A stretch of 64,000 bases of DNA, taken from positions 725,001 to 789,000 of the forward strand of contig NC_135171.1 in the NCBI RefSeq assembly GCF_041146795.1, in the 5' to 3' direction. Position numbers and translations under genes: made by a program. The notes under the pieces were generated by a model that saw only the letters and a list, made by a program, of their open reading frames with translations, made no database searches and was not told the DNA's origin. Source of the stretch: Maylandia zebra (taxonomy: Eukaryota > Chordata > Actinopteri > Cichliformes > Cichlidae). Numbering within the stretch: position 1 is the first letter of the stretch; each line of letters starts with the position of its first letter. Positions 46,246 through 58,420 of the stretch are shown here, one piece after another.

Positions 46246-46465
46246 AGTTAGTTCTAGTTCTAGTGGTTAGTGGGGCTTTATTTGATGATTCTAGTGTGTG
46301 TTACATTGTTGTCATATTGTTGAGTCGCAGAGCTGTACAGTGTTACAGTTTCTGTAGAGTCTGGTATAAGGAACTCAGATCCCTCTGTGAATAATGTTCA
46401 CTGAAACTGATCTGTAGTTAATGAACTAGTCAGGATTTACACTAGAGAATGTTTCTGCCATTACA

Positions 46466-46767
46466 TGGCCTGTATTTGTAGAGCGCTTTACTCGTCCCTA
46501 AGGACCCCAAAGTGCTTTACACATCCAGTCATCCACCCATTCACACACTGGTGATGGCAAGCTTGTAGCCACAGCCACCCTGGGGCGCACCGACAGAGGC
46601 GAGGCTGCCGGACACTGGCGCCACCGGGCCCTCTGACCACCACCAGTAGGCAACGGGTGAAGTGTCTCGCCCAAGGACACAACGACCGAGACTGTCCAAG
46701 CCGGGGCTCGAACCGGCAACCTTCCGATTACAAGACGAGCTGCCAACTCTTGAGCCACGATCGCCCC
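46466..46767 (-). mobile_element. tRNA-derived SINE, AFC-like, about 300 bp
   Basis: On the minus strand it starts GGGGCGATCGTGGCTCAAGA, with a pol III A box (TGGCTCAAGAGTTGG, 46757-46743) and a B box (GGTTCGAGCCC, 46714-46704). A body with CGGTGGCGCCAGTGTCCGG follows, ending in CTTTGGGGTCCTTAGGGACG and AAGCGCTCTACAAATACAGG. ACAT occurs at both borders, a possible short duplication. By memory it resembles the AFC SINE of African cichlids. It is full length, including the tRNA-like head. Confidence 0.8.
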
Positions 46768-46892
46768 ACATATTGTTGTCTTTTGTTGCAGACACCAAGT
46801 GTTGAGATCCTGTCTCAACCTCCTACATTCTTCCAGCAGGTTACACATTATTTTTTGTATTTGGAATCAAATATATGTGTCAGTTGGGCCTA

Positions 46893-47330
46893 GTGCAGGG
46901 GTCAGCAACCTTTAACACCCAAAGAGCCTTTTGGACCCGGTTTCCACGCAAAGGGTCAGGGTTCGGGAAAACACTGGGAGCCGCAAATACTTTGTGACAT
47001 CTAAAATGAAGATAACACTGTGTATATTGTTTTTACCTTTATGCTTTGTGTGAACAACTACAGTGTGTTGCTTATGAAATCCATCAAGTGCTACAGAGAA
47101 AATTACATTTGATTTATGTAATGAACACATTTTGAGCTCTTAAAGAAATATAACAAAGGAAAGCTGAACTACAATGATCCATGTAGCAAACACAAACTGT
47201 TATATCGCCTTTGGGCTTTTGGAGCCTTGACCTGACTTTTAAAAAAAGCGCGTTCATGCAAACATCGTCGGGTCTGCCGTGATATCTTTACAACGGGACT
47301 TCTGCTCCTGAACCTCTGCGCACAGCGTCT
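46893..47330. mobile_element. hAT (Charlie-like) fragment
   Basis: It starts GCAGGGGTCAGCAACCTTTA, the terminal repeat of Charlie-like hAT elements, and continues with CCCAAAGAGCC. The opposite end is not visible; an L2 element begins at about 47335. Confidence 0.5.
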
Positions 47331-47334
47331 GCAG

Positions 47335-49330
47335 GTAAGGTAACTTTATTTATACCCAAAGGCAAGGTAAATTTGCTTTACAGGAAAATGACAGCATTTG
47401 ACATCCCTTTAAAAACACACATACCTAGTAAATATATAAAGCTCACTGTGACACATACTTTAATATTTCGAATCAAAAACAGTTCTTATTTAATTCAGTG
47501 ACAGCAACGGGGACAAAGCTATTTTTATAACGCTTTGTCCTGCATCTCGGAAATAGAAACCTCCGTCCCGAGGGAAGAAGCTGAAATTCACCCCTTAGAG
47601 GATGGGAACCATTTTTAAGGATTGATAAAGCCATCCTCTGTACCTGCTCAGAGTACAGGGAGGCTAAACAAGACTGTGGCTCACCTATCAGACGACTGGA
47701 CCATCTCACTATCTGATTCAGAGAGTTTTTCTCTGTGACAGAGGTCTGACCGAACCATGCCACCAAACAAAAGGATAAAACAGACTCAATAAAAGAACGA
47801 TAAAACAAAGTTAAAATGTTTTGGTCAATGTGGAAATGAACAAATTTCCTAAGGCAATAAAGGTGCTGGTGACACTTTTTACAAACTGATTTGCAATTTT
47901 GATCAAAGTTCAGTTTTTCATTGATTATGGTCCCAAGATATTTATATGATTGTACTTGCTCTATTTTCTGACCTTTAATTAAAGTGACTCCGTGCCCATT
48001 TTGTTGTTTCCTAAAATCAACAACCATGTCTTTTGTTTTAGATATGTTCAGCTGGAGATAAGACTCCTCCCACCACTGAACAAAGTCATCAATGACTGGA
48101 CCGTGGTTAGTTTCACCCTCTTTCAGTAAGCTGACAATAACAGAGTCATCTGCATATTTAATAATGACCCTGTTTTCATGTCTGCCCTGACACATGTTTG
48201 TATAGAGAGTGAATAATAAGGGCGATAGGACGCAGCCTTGAGGAGAACCTGTGGAGGAGAACACTGGGTCAGACAGAACCCCATTTATTCTCACTCTTTG
48301 TGACCTGTCAGTTAGAAAATCTAAAATCCAGCCCACCAGGTTTTTCCTGATTTCAAACTGTTCTAAAAGTCTCTTAATTAAAATATGGGGCTGTGTTGTA
48401 TTAAAAGCCGAAGAAAAATCAATGAAAAGAAGTCTTGCAAAAGTCCCTTTACTCTCTACATGTTTAAGAATCAGATTTAGTAAAGTCAAAAGTGCGTCCT
48501 CCACTCCTCTGTTGGGCCTGTATGCAAACTGCATTGGATCCAGCTGACCTTCAGTCTCTTCATAATCACATTTCTGATGATTTTTTCAAAGACTTTCATG
48601 ACAACTGAAGTGAGGCAACAGGCCTGAAGTCGTTTAGATTTAGGGACAGGAACCACGACTGCTTCTTTCCAAAGAGAGGGCACATGTTGTGTTTGCAAGG
48701 ATTTGTTAAAAATAACCTGAAATATAGGACTGAGTTCATCAGCACAAGATTTAATTAGGCGGCCACTAATATTATCAGGACCTGGCTCTTGTTCACATTG
48801 ACTGTATGAAAGGCCTTTTTAACATCGCTGAGTTCAATGATAAAGTGCTGAGTATCTCTCAGTTTCTGTTTCAGTTCCCAAATATCCTCGCTGAAATCAG
48901 AAGAACTAAAACGAGCATAAAACATGTTTAAAGCGTTTGCAAATCTCTGTCTGAATTAAAACCATCTAAAATGACCTGACTGCTGCTCTGGGGATTTTGA
49001 AACCCTGCTATGGTTTTCATACAAGTCCAGGCAGACCCAAAAGTTTTTGCAGCAAATTTGCTTTCAAGAAGGTTTTTGTAGCTCTGTTTTGCTTTCAAGA
49101 TCTCGATTTTCATTTCCTTGGTAGCTGTCTGAAAATCGGTAACAGCCCCTCTTTAAAGGCCTGTCTCTTTTTCCTTAAACAGGATTTGACACTTTTAGTG
49201 ACCCATGGCTTATTGTTAGTGTAAATTTTAACACGCTTACGGGGTGTAATCATGTCTTTACAAAATACTGCATAGGAGCTAGTAACATCCACCAAAGCGT
49301 CGAGATCATCTCCACAAGACTGAAGACGGG
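47335..49330 (-). mobile_element. L2-clade LINE, 3' part
   Basis: Minus-strand L2/Maui-type element with RT and 3' UTR (AATAAAG near 47350). The linker region NKPWVTKSVKSCLRKKRQAF (49220-49160) and KQSYKNLLESKFA (49100-49060) are in different frames; the RT body is open. EN is missing from this locus. Confidence 0.85.
47473..48698 (-). pseudogene. L2-type reverse transcriptase
   Basis: Motifs: KEAVVVPVPKS and VMKVFEKIIRNVIM upstream in another frame, then QFAYRPNRGVEDALL, LLFIDFSSAFNTTQPH (block A), STGSPQGCVLSPLLFTLYTN, catalytic IKYADDSVIVSL, NISKTKDMVVDFRK and YKYLGTIINEKLNFD. It ends with the L2-typical LLPSGRRFLFPRCRTKRYKN. From 48534 to 47473 there are 353 codons without a stop; the break near 48540 separates them from the upstream RT residues. 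Confidence 0.87.
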
Positions 49331-52213
49331 GCTGTACGAAGTCACTTTATCTCTACAGGACTGTAAGCTGTCGTCTGTGAGGCGTGAGCGTGTTTGTTTG
49401 AACACAGTTCACGGTGGAGAACAGCTGCTGACATAATGTGGATCCGAAGATCCATAACTGGCCTACCTGGGGCTGAAAGTCTCCATAAATGCAGGCGTTT
49501 CGGCGGCTACACTTCCACGAGTGTGACGCTTATTTTGAGAAAATAATAGAATATAAATGTATTTTTATATTTCAATATCACAATAATCTTCCAATGTAGA
49601 ACTACAAGTTAAAAAAGAACTAACATAAATCAAATCCACTTCAGCTAAATACTTCTCATTTATTTCCATCTTACATGCTGTGACTGCAGCCATTCCCACA
49701 TCTCTGTGAATGGGACTCATGGACATGGATCAGTGGTTGTTGATCAATGGTCCTGAGAATCTGCATAATTAAGATGAAGGAACGGAGCTCCCAGCCCATC
49801 GTTCCTGCAGCTGCTTTCAGTCTTTATGCAAATGTCCTGTTTGTAAGACTGAAACCTGCAGCTGAGACTGAAGACGTCACCTGATGATGACGACACGTTT
49901 CTCCCACAAAACGCTGCGTCCAGATGAACAGAAGCAACAGACTCACTTTCCTGGATGATTGAGATGCATCAAGACTTCATTGTGTGTTACTTCTCATTCA
50001 GCACAGACACATTATTCCTGTTAGGTCATGTCAGCTGTCACTCAGTACAAGCACAACTGTGAACAACACAAACTTCTCTTCAATGTGTCACAGAAACACT
50101 AAGTGTGAGAGCCTGTATGACACACAGGACAGACTGTAAGCTCTGCTGGCTGCACAGCACTTTGTAGCAGTTTTCCAACATGTCCTCCACCCGTGATGTC
50201 AGTGGTGGGACCCCAGTCACAGCACTCAGCACCACCTCCTTTAAATGGATTTTATAGCAGTTCCTCCCGTTACTCGGTGCAACGCTTCTTAAATGTGTTT
50301 TTGCAGGATAAAACACAGCAGGTGGTGTAGAGAGGACGTCAGCTGACGGAGCAGAGGGAGGCAGACTGTGGATAAATGACAGAGTGAGAGGAGAGCAACC
50401 ATGACAGAAGCACAGGTGTGGCAGATAGAAGTGGCTTTATAGACACTTATTGTCAGTCCTCGTGCATGCTGTGGAAATAAGTGTCTGTGTCATGAGGTGA
50501 CATGTGAGCTTATCTTTGGTCAATAAAGCTGAACGACCAGTTTTCACTTTGCTTGTTACGCTTGTTTAGTGACGTCTGGGTTTCTGTGGAGCCCGAATTT
50601 TGATGAGTTCTGGTGAAATCATCTGAGATCATCTGAGCATCGGTGAAGAGTCAGCAGAGAAAGTGTGGGACAGAAGTTTGCTTTGGACACATGGACTGAA
50701 ATCAAAAAGGAACAAACAGGATTTCCAATGGACAGTATGGAGAAGTGAAAGTACACAAAGGCTGTGCTGGAACACGTGTGTTACACTTTTTGACAGCTGA
50801 GAACAAAACACAATATTTTGCATCATCTCTGCAGTGTCTCTTCTTTCCTCTGCTGTTGTGCTTTTAGCTCCAAACTGTTTCAAATGGTTTGTCAGCAAGC
50901 TGACCTCTGACCTCTGCAGTACTAACTCCTGACCCGTACAAAGAGCGGGCGTTTCTGACCTTTGACCTGCAGCTGTATGTCTCTCAGTCTCAGTTCTTCT
51001 CTCCGTCACTGATGGAGCAGGTGTAGTTGCTGCTGACAGTCAGTCGTTTGTTTTCTCAGAGTGAGGCTGAAGTCTGAACTGTTTAGAGCATCAGGTCTCA
51101 TCAACGTGCGCTGCTGTAACGCCGCTTTGTCCTCTGAGATCACCAGGTATGAAACCTGAGTGCTGACAGAGCAGCATGTTCCCCCTCATTCACCTCCACC
51201 ACCACAGCCAAGGCATGCTGGGAAACTGAGGACACACAGACGGAGAACTGAAGTGTCTGCTGTGTGTTCATCTCAGAGTCCTCACAGGTGACACATTAGC
51301 TCCAGAACACCAAGCCAGGTGTTTGAAGCCTGACAGGGATTCTTCCCATCCAGAGGGAGGATTTAGCTGCACAACAATGAACATTAGTGTGTAGTTTAGA
51401 AACACAGACTGTGCCTGCACTGCATCTAGTGAAGAAAAGTGTTACTGCCAGAGAACGAGGCTCCTTTAAAGCAGCTGATATTAAGGTTGAAAAATCAACA
51501 ATAAGCTGATGTAATCAACGTTTCACAAAATGGTCAGCAGCTAAAATCTGGAGCCGTTCTTTGGTGGTAATTAACAGTTTGTTCTTGTTAGCTAATTATG
51601 TCATTAAAGGTAGCAGCAGAAGCCTTGTGTTGAAAGCCCATTCACTCACACATTCACACAGTATGTGTGTGTCTGTGTTACACTGTGGACATCCCTTCTG
51701 TTGGAGCGCCATCTTGTGGCAGGTTTAAGAAATGTTCTTCTTGTAAATCCAAACTGATGCACCTCCATAGCAGACTGTGGAGGCTTTCAGTGACATGAAG
51801 ACTTGATTTATACTGTCATATTCTCCTGTTACACAAACCACAGCACGCTGAACATGGATGAACTGAAACTCCCAGCATCTGACTGAGGAAAAGCACAAAT
51901 CATTCTCACACTGACTCCTGCTTGATTTTAGATTTGCTTTCAAATCCTCACACTTTCATATGAAGCACTAAATGGGCTCCAGACTGTTTATCTCAGCTTC
52001 CTGTCAAACACACTGCTGCTCACACCAAGGCTCAGTTTACTCCTCCAGCCTGGCTTAACCTGCTGTCTGTTAAAAACAGTCCCACACTCCTCTGTTTAAT
52101 CCTTCTGATCAGACTCTTTGATTTTGTATTGTTTTTACCTGAAGTTGTGTTTTTGACATGGTTCTGTCTGTGAAATAAAGCTCACACACACACTGCTACA
52201 GTCCTTCATACAC
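49331..52213. other. Spacer, nothing recognised
   Basis: 2.9 kb with only chance-like ORFs (for example 50629-51009 minus, 50080-50316 minus) and no matched transposon ends. 52030-52180 reads like a 3' UTR ending TGTGAAATAAAGCTC before a CA run, but no coding region could be attached. Confidence 0.45.
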
Positions 52214-52321
52214 TTACGGTGTGTTCACACCGAACGCGATGGACGCGAATAAAACGCCCCAAACGCCCCTAATTTGACGCGTGTACATTCGCGTCTCAAC
52301 GCGTGTCCAAGAAAAATCCAT

Positions 52322-52375
52322 CGCGCGTCAAAATATCATATTTTGACGCGTCAAAATATCATATTTTGACGCGCG
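52322..52375. repeat. 54-bp near-perfect palindrome in Harbinger subterminal region
   Basis: Two 25-bp units containing GTCAAAATATCATATTTTGAC, each itself palindromic around TATCATA apart from one central base, are joined by GCG. The whole reads the same on both strands except at the unit centres. It lies about 105 bp inside the left end, where transposase-binding sites are expected. Confidence 0.85.
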
Positions 52376-52435
52376 TGAACCGGAAATGTGGGAGGAATGT
52401 GGGAGGGAGTTGTGCCAGACCGGTATCTTTGCAAG

Positions 52436-53870
52436 ATGGCAGCTATCGAGCTAGCGCTTGAAGAGAGAGTCTCCCTTCTCTATGTACTGTGGAGAGCAGA
52501 GCAGCAGCGTAAAAGACATCCTTGCCGTACCTGGGTCCATCAGGTCCTCCAGAGGTGTGAGCAGTTTGGTGAGTTTCACCACTTGCTCCAGGAGCTGCGC
52601 CTGGATGACGGCCGATTCCAGCGCTATCACCGTCGGCCAGTTTGAGGACCTGCTTTCCCTCGTCGGTCCCAGCATTGCCCGCCTAGACACCAACTACAGA
52701 CGCTCAATCCCACCTGCAGAGCGCCTGTCCGTCTGCCTGAGGTTAGTAAAAGTGTTTAATACGGTAGTCCTTTATTGATATCTGTGCTAATATGCTAATC
52801 CATCCAGTTATACACTGCTAACATGGATGTGCTATGCTAACAGTGAATGCTGTCGGTGTTTACTGAAAGCAAACTGTGGTACAGAGACAACTATTTATAA
52901 TATTTCTAGTGATACTCAGAAGCTCTCATCAAGCCCCGATTTAATTCGATTTATGCTGTTATCAGTGTTTGCATGATAGCATGGCTGTGGTGTCACATCA
53001 ATGTATGCGCTCGGTGTTTGCTGATATCAAACTGTAGCATTAGGACCACTGAGTTAACCTTGTAGTGATACTCACTCCTTTTTATTTAGACCTGGTTTAA
53101 TTCTGGGATAGTTGAATATTTGTATATAATCCCTGCAGCTGTCAGACTCTATAGCAGGGGTCACAGCCTTTATTAAAACAGTTAGATAAAACTGTGAACA
53201 GTTTGGTTCATCTCTAGTTACATGGTTCTATCTTGATAAGCTGTCTTATCACAGATTAATTTTTCAAAAATATTAATGATTTAAGCAAGGAAAGGGCTAC
53301 ATGTCAACACACAACTCTTTATTTCTATTAATGTCTCACTTCATTCCTACCTGATTGACATGTTTAGGAATTATGAGTGATTGGCTCACTGTAGTTGTGA
53401 AAGTTGCTACCAATCAAATTATGATATGTTAAAGTTAAAACAAAACACAACTGTTTTAGATATTATCTAATATACATTTTGTAATTATCCTTATAATTAC
53501 AAAAGGTTTTATGTAAGATTCATGTTTTGTGATTTAAATCTGACATCACAAAAGTATTTTGGAATTTGAATAATGTATTTTGTAACTGCAGTACACATAA
53601 TACTGATTTTGAACAATTTTGTCCAGGTTCCTTGTCACCGGGGACTCCTTCAGGACCATCGCGTTCAGTTTCAGAGTCGGTGTGTCCACGGTGAGCCAGA
53701 TCACCCCCCAGGCAGCGACGTCCATCTGGGACTGTCTAGTGGACGACTTCATGGCTGTGCCTTCACCTGGAGACTGGCGCTCCATCACAGAGGGATTCCA
53801 GGAGCGCTGGAACTTTCCTCTGTGCTGTGCAGCTCTGGATGGGAAGCACGTCCTGACAAAGGCACCCCAT
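52436..53870 (+). pseudogene. Harbinger (HARBI1-like) transposase, truncated
   Basis: A two-exon DDE nuclease of the PIF/Harbinger family. Exon 1 starts MAAIELALEERVSLLYVLWR and reaches the donor at 52742 (AG/GTTAGT). Within it a frameshift near 52628 separates LRLDDGRFQRYHR from VGQFEDLLSLVGPSIAR. Exon 2 starts at 53627 (acceptor TTTTGTCCAG) and splices in frame to give LRFLVTGDSFRTIAFSFRVG, the helix-turn-helix, then ERWNFPLCCAALDGKHV with the first catalytic Asp. The remaining DDE residues are gone, because coding sequence ends near 53866 at a Tc1-like tail. The copy is inactive. Confidence 0.9.
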
Positions 53871-54142
53871 ATATCATATAGGAGACACACACATTGATAT
53901 ACACTAAATATTTATTTCATTTATTTTTTGTGGTGCCCAAATTGATGCACCTGCTTGATTTTGTTTAAACAATTATTGCACACTTTCTGTAAATCCAGTA
54001 AACTTCTTTTCACTTCTCAAATATCACTGTGTGTGTCTCCTGTATGATATTTAACTGACATTTTTTATTGTAACAACCAACAATTTATACAGGAAAATAA
54101 TGTCTATTAACAAGGTTGCCCAAACTTCTGCATCCCACTGTA
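53871..54142. mobile_element. DNA-transposon tail inserted in Harbinger
   Basis: It ends GTTGCCCAAACTTCTGCATC then CCACTGTA, the terminus of a widespread fish transposon. It contains a 22-bp imperfect inverted repeat (TATCATATAGGAGACACACA near 53873 and its complement near 54029-54050). The left terminus is missing, so insertion was followed by deletion of the transposase 3' half. Confidence 0.55.
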
Positions 54143-54232
54143 TTAGTATATTTTGTCATTAGTATAATATGAAATAAATTCTACATGTGTCAAGTTGTGT
54201 GCCAACATTTGCTGTGTAGTAGAACTGAGACA

Positions 54233-55627
54233 TTAGTCATTATAAACATTTATTTGAAATAATATTAAAAGTCTCAAACAGAAAAACATTAAACATAAAT
54301 ATACAAAATATAAGAATTTACAGAGAGACAGGAATAAAAAGGACCAGCTGCTCTCCAGAGCAGGAACAAGGCTGAGGAGGAAATGCTCCATTGGAGACTG
54401 GTGTGGCCTCTTCAGGGACTCCAGGATGGCCAGCTCCACCGCCGATGGACCGTCCTGGGACCCGTCCCTCATCTGCCTCGGAGCCGTCCTCCTCTGTGGG
54501 CCTGTAAAACAGCACAAAACACAAAGAAATGAGAAGGCTGCTACTAGATTTTAATTTCAACATTGGAAAAAAAAAAAACAATAACAGGATATAATCAGAT
54601 TGGTTGTAGATATTTAGTAAAGGTGATCACAAGGGAATCCCACCGACTAAAAAGGTATCAGTGCTTGCTGTACATATCTGTGGGTGCAGCAGCAGGAGCT
54701 CAGGGACTGGGGATGCTCTGCTGCAGAATCAGTTGGTTCTATCAATACAGTATTAAATGTTAACAGGTTGGATATAATAATCGTAGAGTAGACAGTGGTC
54801 CCTCATTTATTGCAGGGGTTCTCAGAATAACTAGCCCCTGGTCACAGTTCTCACAATTGATTCTCAAAGTGCAAACCTTTGTAGATTGCAAAACGTAAAA
54901 GTATTATTATGCCGCATTTTGTCTTCATCTGCCCGCCACTTTCGTGCGCCTTTTTCCCTCGCGGTGCAGGTGTCTATTTCCGAATGAGGCTCATAGTTAT
55001 GGGTGTTTTTGTGCTGTTTTTTCTATTGGACGCGATGGTTATCAAAACCAAACGTGATAAATTTGGCAAGCGCAGGAGATTTGTCAATCAGGCTGCAGAA
55101 TGCAATGCTGTACTGTGCAATAAAAAATCAGCGAAAAAGCAAAGCAGTGACGGATGAACAGCGGGACCACTGTGTGCTGTTTATTAATAAACAATAAAAT
55201 ATATTCCTAAATGATAACATGCATAAAAGCAGAACGGTATTTGTACGTCAGTGGGAAAATAGCGGTGGCTTGCTAGCTTTTGTGCGGCTTCCCTGGGTCA
55301 GTGAAAACTTTCAAAAGAGAAATGAATGAACTTACCAGGTTGCCCGATCTCTTCACATATCTTCCTCCAAGCTCGGTCCTTTTTATTCCTGTCTCGGTAC
55401 TGAAAGCAGCTGGTGTTGTACAGCTCCGAGTTGTTTGCTACCGCATTGATTAGCCTTCCCCTCCATTGAAGTATGAAAGGCTTTGGCTGGATCTGCCCCC
55501 TTGACCTAGGTAACAGCCACGTCACCAGGCTCCTGATTGGTTGTCGCGGCGCGATTTGACGCTGGAGTTCAGATTTTTCCAACTCGAGCGGTAGACGCGA
55601 AACGCGCGTATGCACAAAGTGCAACAC
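54233..55627 (-). pseudogene. Harbinger accessory protein, MADF-BESS type
   Basis: Two exons on the minus strand. Exon 1 (about 55627-55336) carries a MADF domain: RGRLINAVANNSELYNTSCF, YRDRNKKDRAWRKICEEIGQ. It ends at donor CCTG/GTAAGT (55335). Exon 2 starts at 54501 after TTTTACAG and continues in the same frame with SAVELAILESLKRPHQSPME and HFLLSLVPALE, a BESS-like motif. In Harbinger elements the partner protein of this Myb/MADF type imports and positions the transposase on DNA. I see no frame break in the MADF part; the C-terminal tail after PALE looks extended into non-conserved sequence, so the 3' end may be altered. The start codon is uncertain. It is labelled pseudogene only because its element is dead; the protein may still be translatable. 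Confidence 0.75.
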
Positions 55628-55841
55628 AAAAACTCACGCGCGTGGTTTTATTCGCGCGTCAAACGCGCCAGACGCGCTACACTGACGCGCGTTTCACGCG
55701 TTTTGGCGTTTTCGCGACGCAAATCTGCTTCCGAATTTTTGCGGGACCCGCAATCGCGCGTCATCGCGCCTTTCCATTGACTTTACATGTAAACCTGACG
55801 CTCTATTCGCGTCCATCGCGTTCGGTGTGAACACACCGTTA

Positions 55842-57727
55842 GAAACGAAGCTGCTCCTTTCCTCAGTGCTGACACATAAAGAAGAGTTGGTTTTATATCC
55901 AACACGTCTCTGTTCCAGAAAACAGCTTCAGCAGCCTCTGAGTCTGAACTTGGAGTTGGTTATAAGCCACAGGCCTGTGTGCACAGCAATGAGGAAATAT
56001 AATGCAGTAAGTGAAACATGGATGTGTGGAACAGATTATCCCAAAGGTTGATTCTGTTCATCTGGACGTTCTCAGTGAAACATTTCGTCTCTCGGTCAGG
56101 TGACTCCTTTAGTCTCAGCTGACTGCAGGTTTCCAAACCTTTGTCACTGGATCACTCACTTCATCTCCAACGTGTCCCTGACACAGACAGCTGGAGCCGT
56201 TACAGCAAAATCATTGATCATCGTTTTTAGAACATTAGCTGGTGTTGGTGGGCAGGCTAGCAGTGCTAATTGTTAGCACTAGTTCTGCTGCTCTCCCTTT
56301 GTCTCTGTTATTGTTGGTCTTTAGTGAACAATATAAAGTGTCTTCATGAGACTGTTGCCTAATGTTCAAATGTAGATAACACCACCTGCACCAACCTGTT
56401 ACACAGCACAACCCTCTGGTGTAGCTTTGGCTGGAGCACATATTGGCAGCTCCAGTGACATCACCACTCCATGGTGACATCATCTCTACAGACTGTGGCT
56501 GTTACATATCCTCACCTGGTAATAATAAGACTGTCCTCAGCTGCACACAGCTCCAAGATGAACAAACTGAAGTAAATACAAATTAGAGTTACGATAGATT
56601 GAAATCTTGTAATCAGAGCTAATTCTTAGTGAAACTCTCACAACATCATATCATGATCCTGGGTTAGTGTCTCGGTCTCAGATCACAACATCAGCACAGG
56701 CTTGGCTTGGGTGAGGTATTGGGTGGTTCTTGTCCATGACAGCTGCAGGTACAGTGCCATCAGCCATGCTGCACCACATGTCTGCCCAGGAACATTAGTG
56801 TGGCTGAGTCTCATGTAAACATTGTGCTAAAGTGGTGGGAAAGTGGCTGCAAGCTGGCTGCACTGTGTCCAATACTCTCAGTATGATATCCACAAACCTC
56901 TGAGTGTCACAGAGTGGGCCTGTGCTCAGCTCACTGTGCCCCATTCAATTCTACTTGCATAGTTTTACAAGTAAAATTAAATATACAAGTTGCTCAATGA
57001 TAAGTTATTGTAGTAACAACTAAGTCCATGGTCATTATTTGTTAATAGTAGCTTAAAGCTTCTGCACCAATCATGGAGCACCAGGTTTAGAGCATGTGGA
57101 TCTACAAAAGTAAGTCCCAGTAAGATGGGCTGAGCCTTACATACTAGAAGAAACATGTCATTCCCAGCAGATGAAGCGCCCTTTAAAGCAGGATCTCACT
57201 TTAAACCTAAAGAACTTGCTATGAGCATGCAGTGCATTCATGGTTATTATTCATACGATTGTGGGTAGCTAATAAAGTGCAACTATCACATTACATTTTA
57301 TTATTAAATTGTTGTTAACAATCCCTTCACTTCTGCTTATCTAATTCATGGTTGCAGGATGGCTGACAGCTTCCATTAGGCAGGAGGTAATGTCCATTCT
57401 GGCCACAGTGCAACCCACAATGTGTAACTGACACTATTATATTGCATTATGTCACATTGTTACATCTTTTTAATAAATGATGACAGTCAGCTGAATTTGC
57501 TGCCCCCTTGGTGGAGGACATCAGGATCAGCAGCTGCTGCTCCATCACAAACACCACAGAAGAAGAACAACACTGGATCAGATTATCTGGACGTGTTTGA
57601 CAGGGACAGTGTTCATGTTCATGGACATCAGGACAAAAACAGACGATGGAAACCTGCCAGATTTGAGCTAAACTGCTCGTTTCCATGTGTAGTCCCTGGG
57701 AGGTCACATGACCAACAAAGACACACA
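55842..57727. other. Spacer, nothing recognised
   Basis: No gene or paired transposon ends. ORFs at 55827-56051, 56235-56483 and 57449-57784 have no recognisable domain. Confidence 0.45.
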
Positions 57728-57960
57728 AGCTGTGTCCCAAAACGTCGGCTGCATCCTCCGGAGGCCGCATTTGAAGGCCGATGACGTCACAGCCAGGCGA
57801 CGAAGGCTGTCCCGATTCCTCGACTCCTTCAAATGCGTCCTTCATTTCCCCGAGTTTGAAGGATGGGTCGGGTGTGTCCTTCGTGGCCCACCATATCCCA
57901 GAATTCATAGCACGGCCCAGCCAAATTTCAGCTGCCAACAATGGCGGCACTACTAAGTTT
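57728..57960. mobile_element. DNA-transposon end fragment
   Basis: It begins GCTGTGTCCCAAAACGTCGG and continues with GAAGG/CCTTC-rich sequence typical of a fish DNA transposon end. No matching opposite terminus was found. Confidence 0.5.
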
Positions 57961-58235
57961 CAAAATTAGTCTTTTTAATCTTTCTGGGCCACAAAATAAA
58001 CTTTTAACATATATTAAGGGGAGAAAGTAGCTGTGTAAACTTCAAATATCTGTTGGGTTTATCAAGACATCGCATATTTGCAAAAGTGCGCCGACGTTCT
58101 CGGAGACGTCTGTTACCCACCCGCTCGATAGCAAGCCGGGGGGTTCAATGGTCACTCCAGCCGGCGAGAGCAGCGGACTCCCGGCTTCATCGTTTTCAGA
58201 CCCCGCTCTTTGGCTACTCTGGTTAAACATGATAT

Positions 58236-58420
58236 ATAAGTCAGAGGGTGGCGCCAGTGTCCGGCAGCCTCTGTCAGTGCGCCCCAGGGCGGCTGTGGCT
58301 ACACTGTAGCTGCCATCACCATTGTGTGGATGTGTGTGTGGATGGGTGGATGACTGGATGTGTGAAGCACTTTGGGGTCCTTAGGACCAAGTGAAGTGCT
58401 GTACAGGCCATTTACCATAA
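58236..58420 (+). mobile_element. SINE 3' part, same family as 46466-46767
   Basis: Starts at GGTGGCGCCAGTGTCCGGCA and runs to CACTTTGGGGTCCTTAGGAC and CTGTACAGGCC. It is the same body as the full SINE but lacks the tRNA-like head, so it is 5'-truncated. Confidence 0.8.

Larger units (their letters stand above)
52217..55838. mobile_element. PIF/Harbinger transposon, 3,622 bp
   Basis: Long terminal inverted repeats begin CGGTGTGTTCACACCGAACG and stay matched over at least 35 bp (CGCGATGGACGCGAATA). They are bounded by TTA duplications (52214-52216, 55839-55841). It encodes both Harbinger proteins in divergent arrangement: transposase on plus and a MADF/BESS-type protein on minus. It is CpG-rich near both ends, unlike its flanks. 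The transposase is broken and a Tc1-like tail has replaced its C-terminal half, so it is not autonomous. Confidence 0.93.

Noticed and set aside
46700..46767. tRNA gene suggested by A and B boxes
   Set aside because: The boxes are the tRNA-derived head of a SINE. I could not fold a complete cloverleaf and the sequence continues into the SINE body.
52300..55800. CpG island promoter of a host gene
   Set aside because: The CpG-rich parts are the terminal and subterminal repeats of the Harbinger element.
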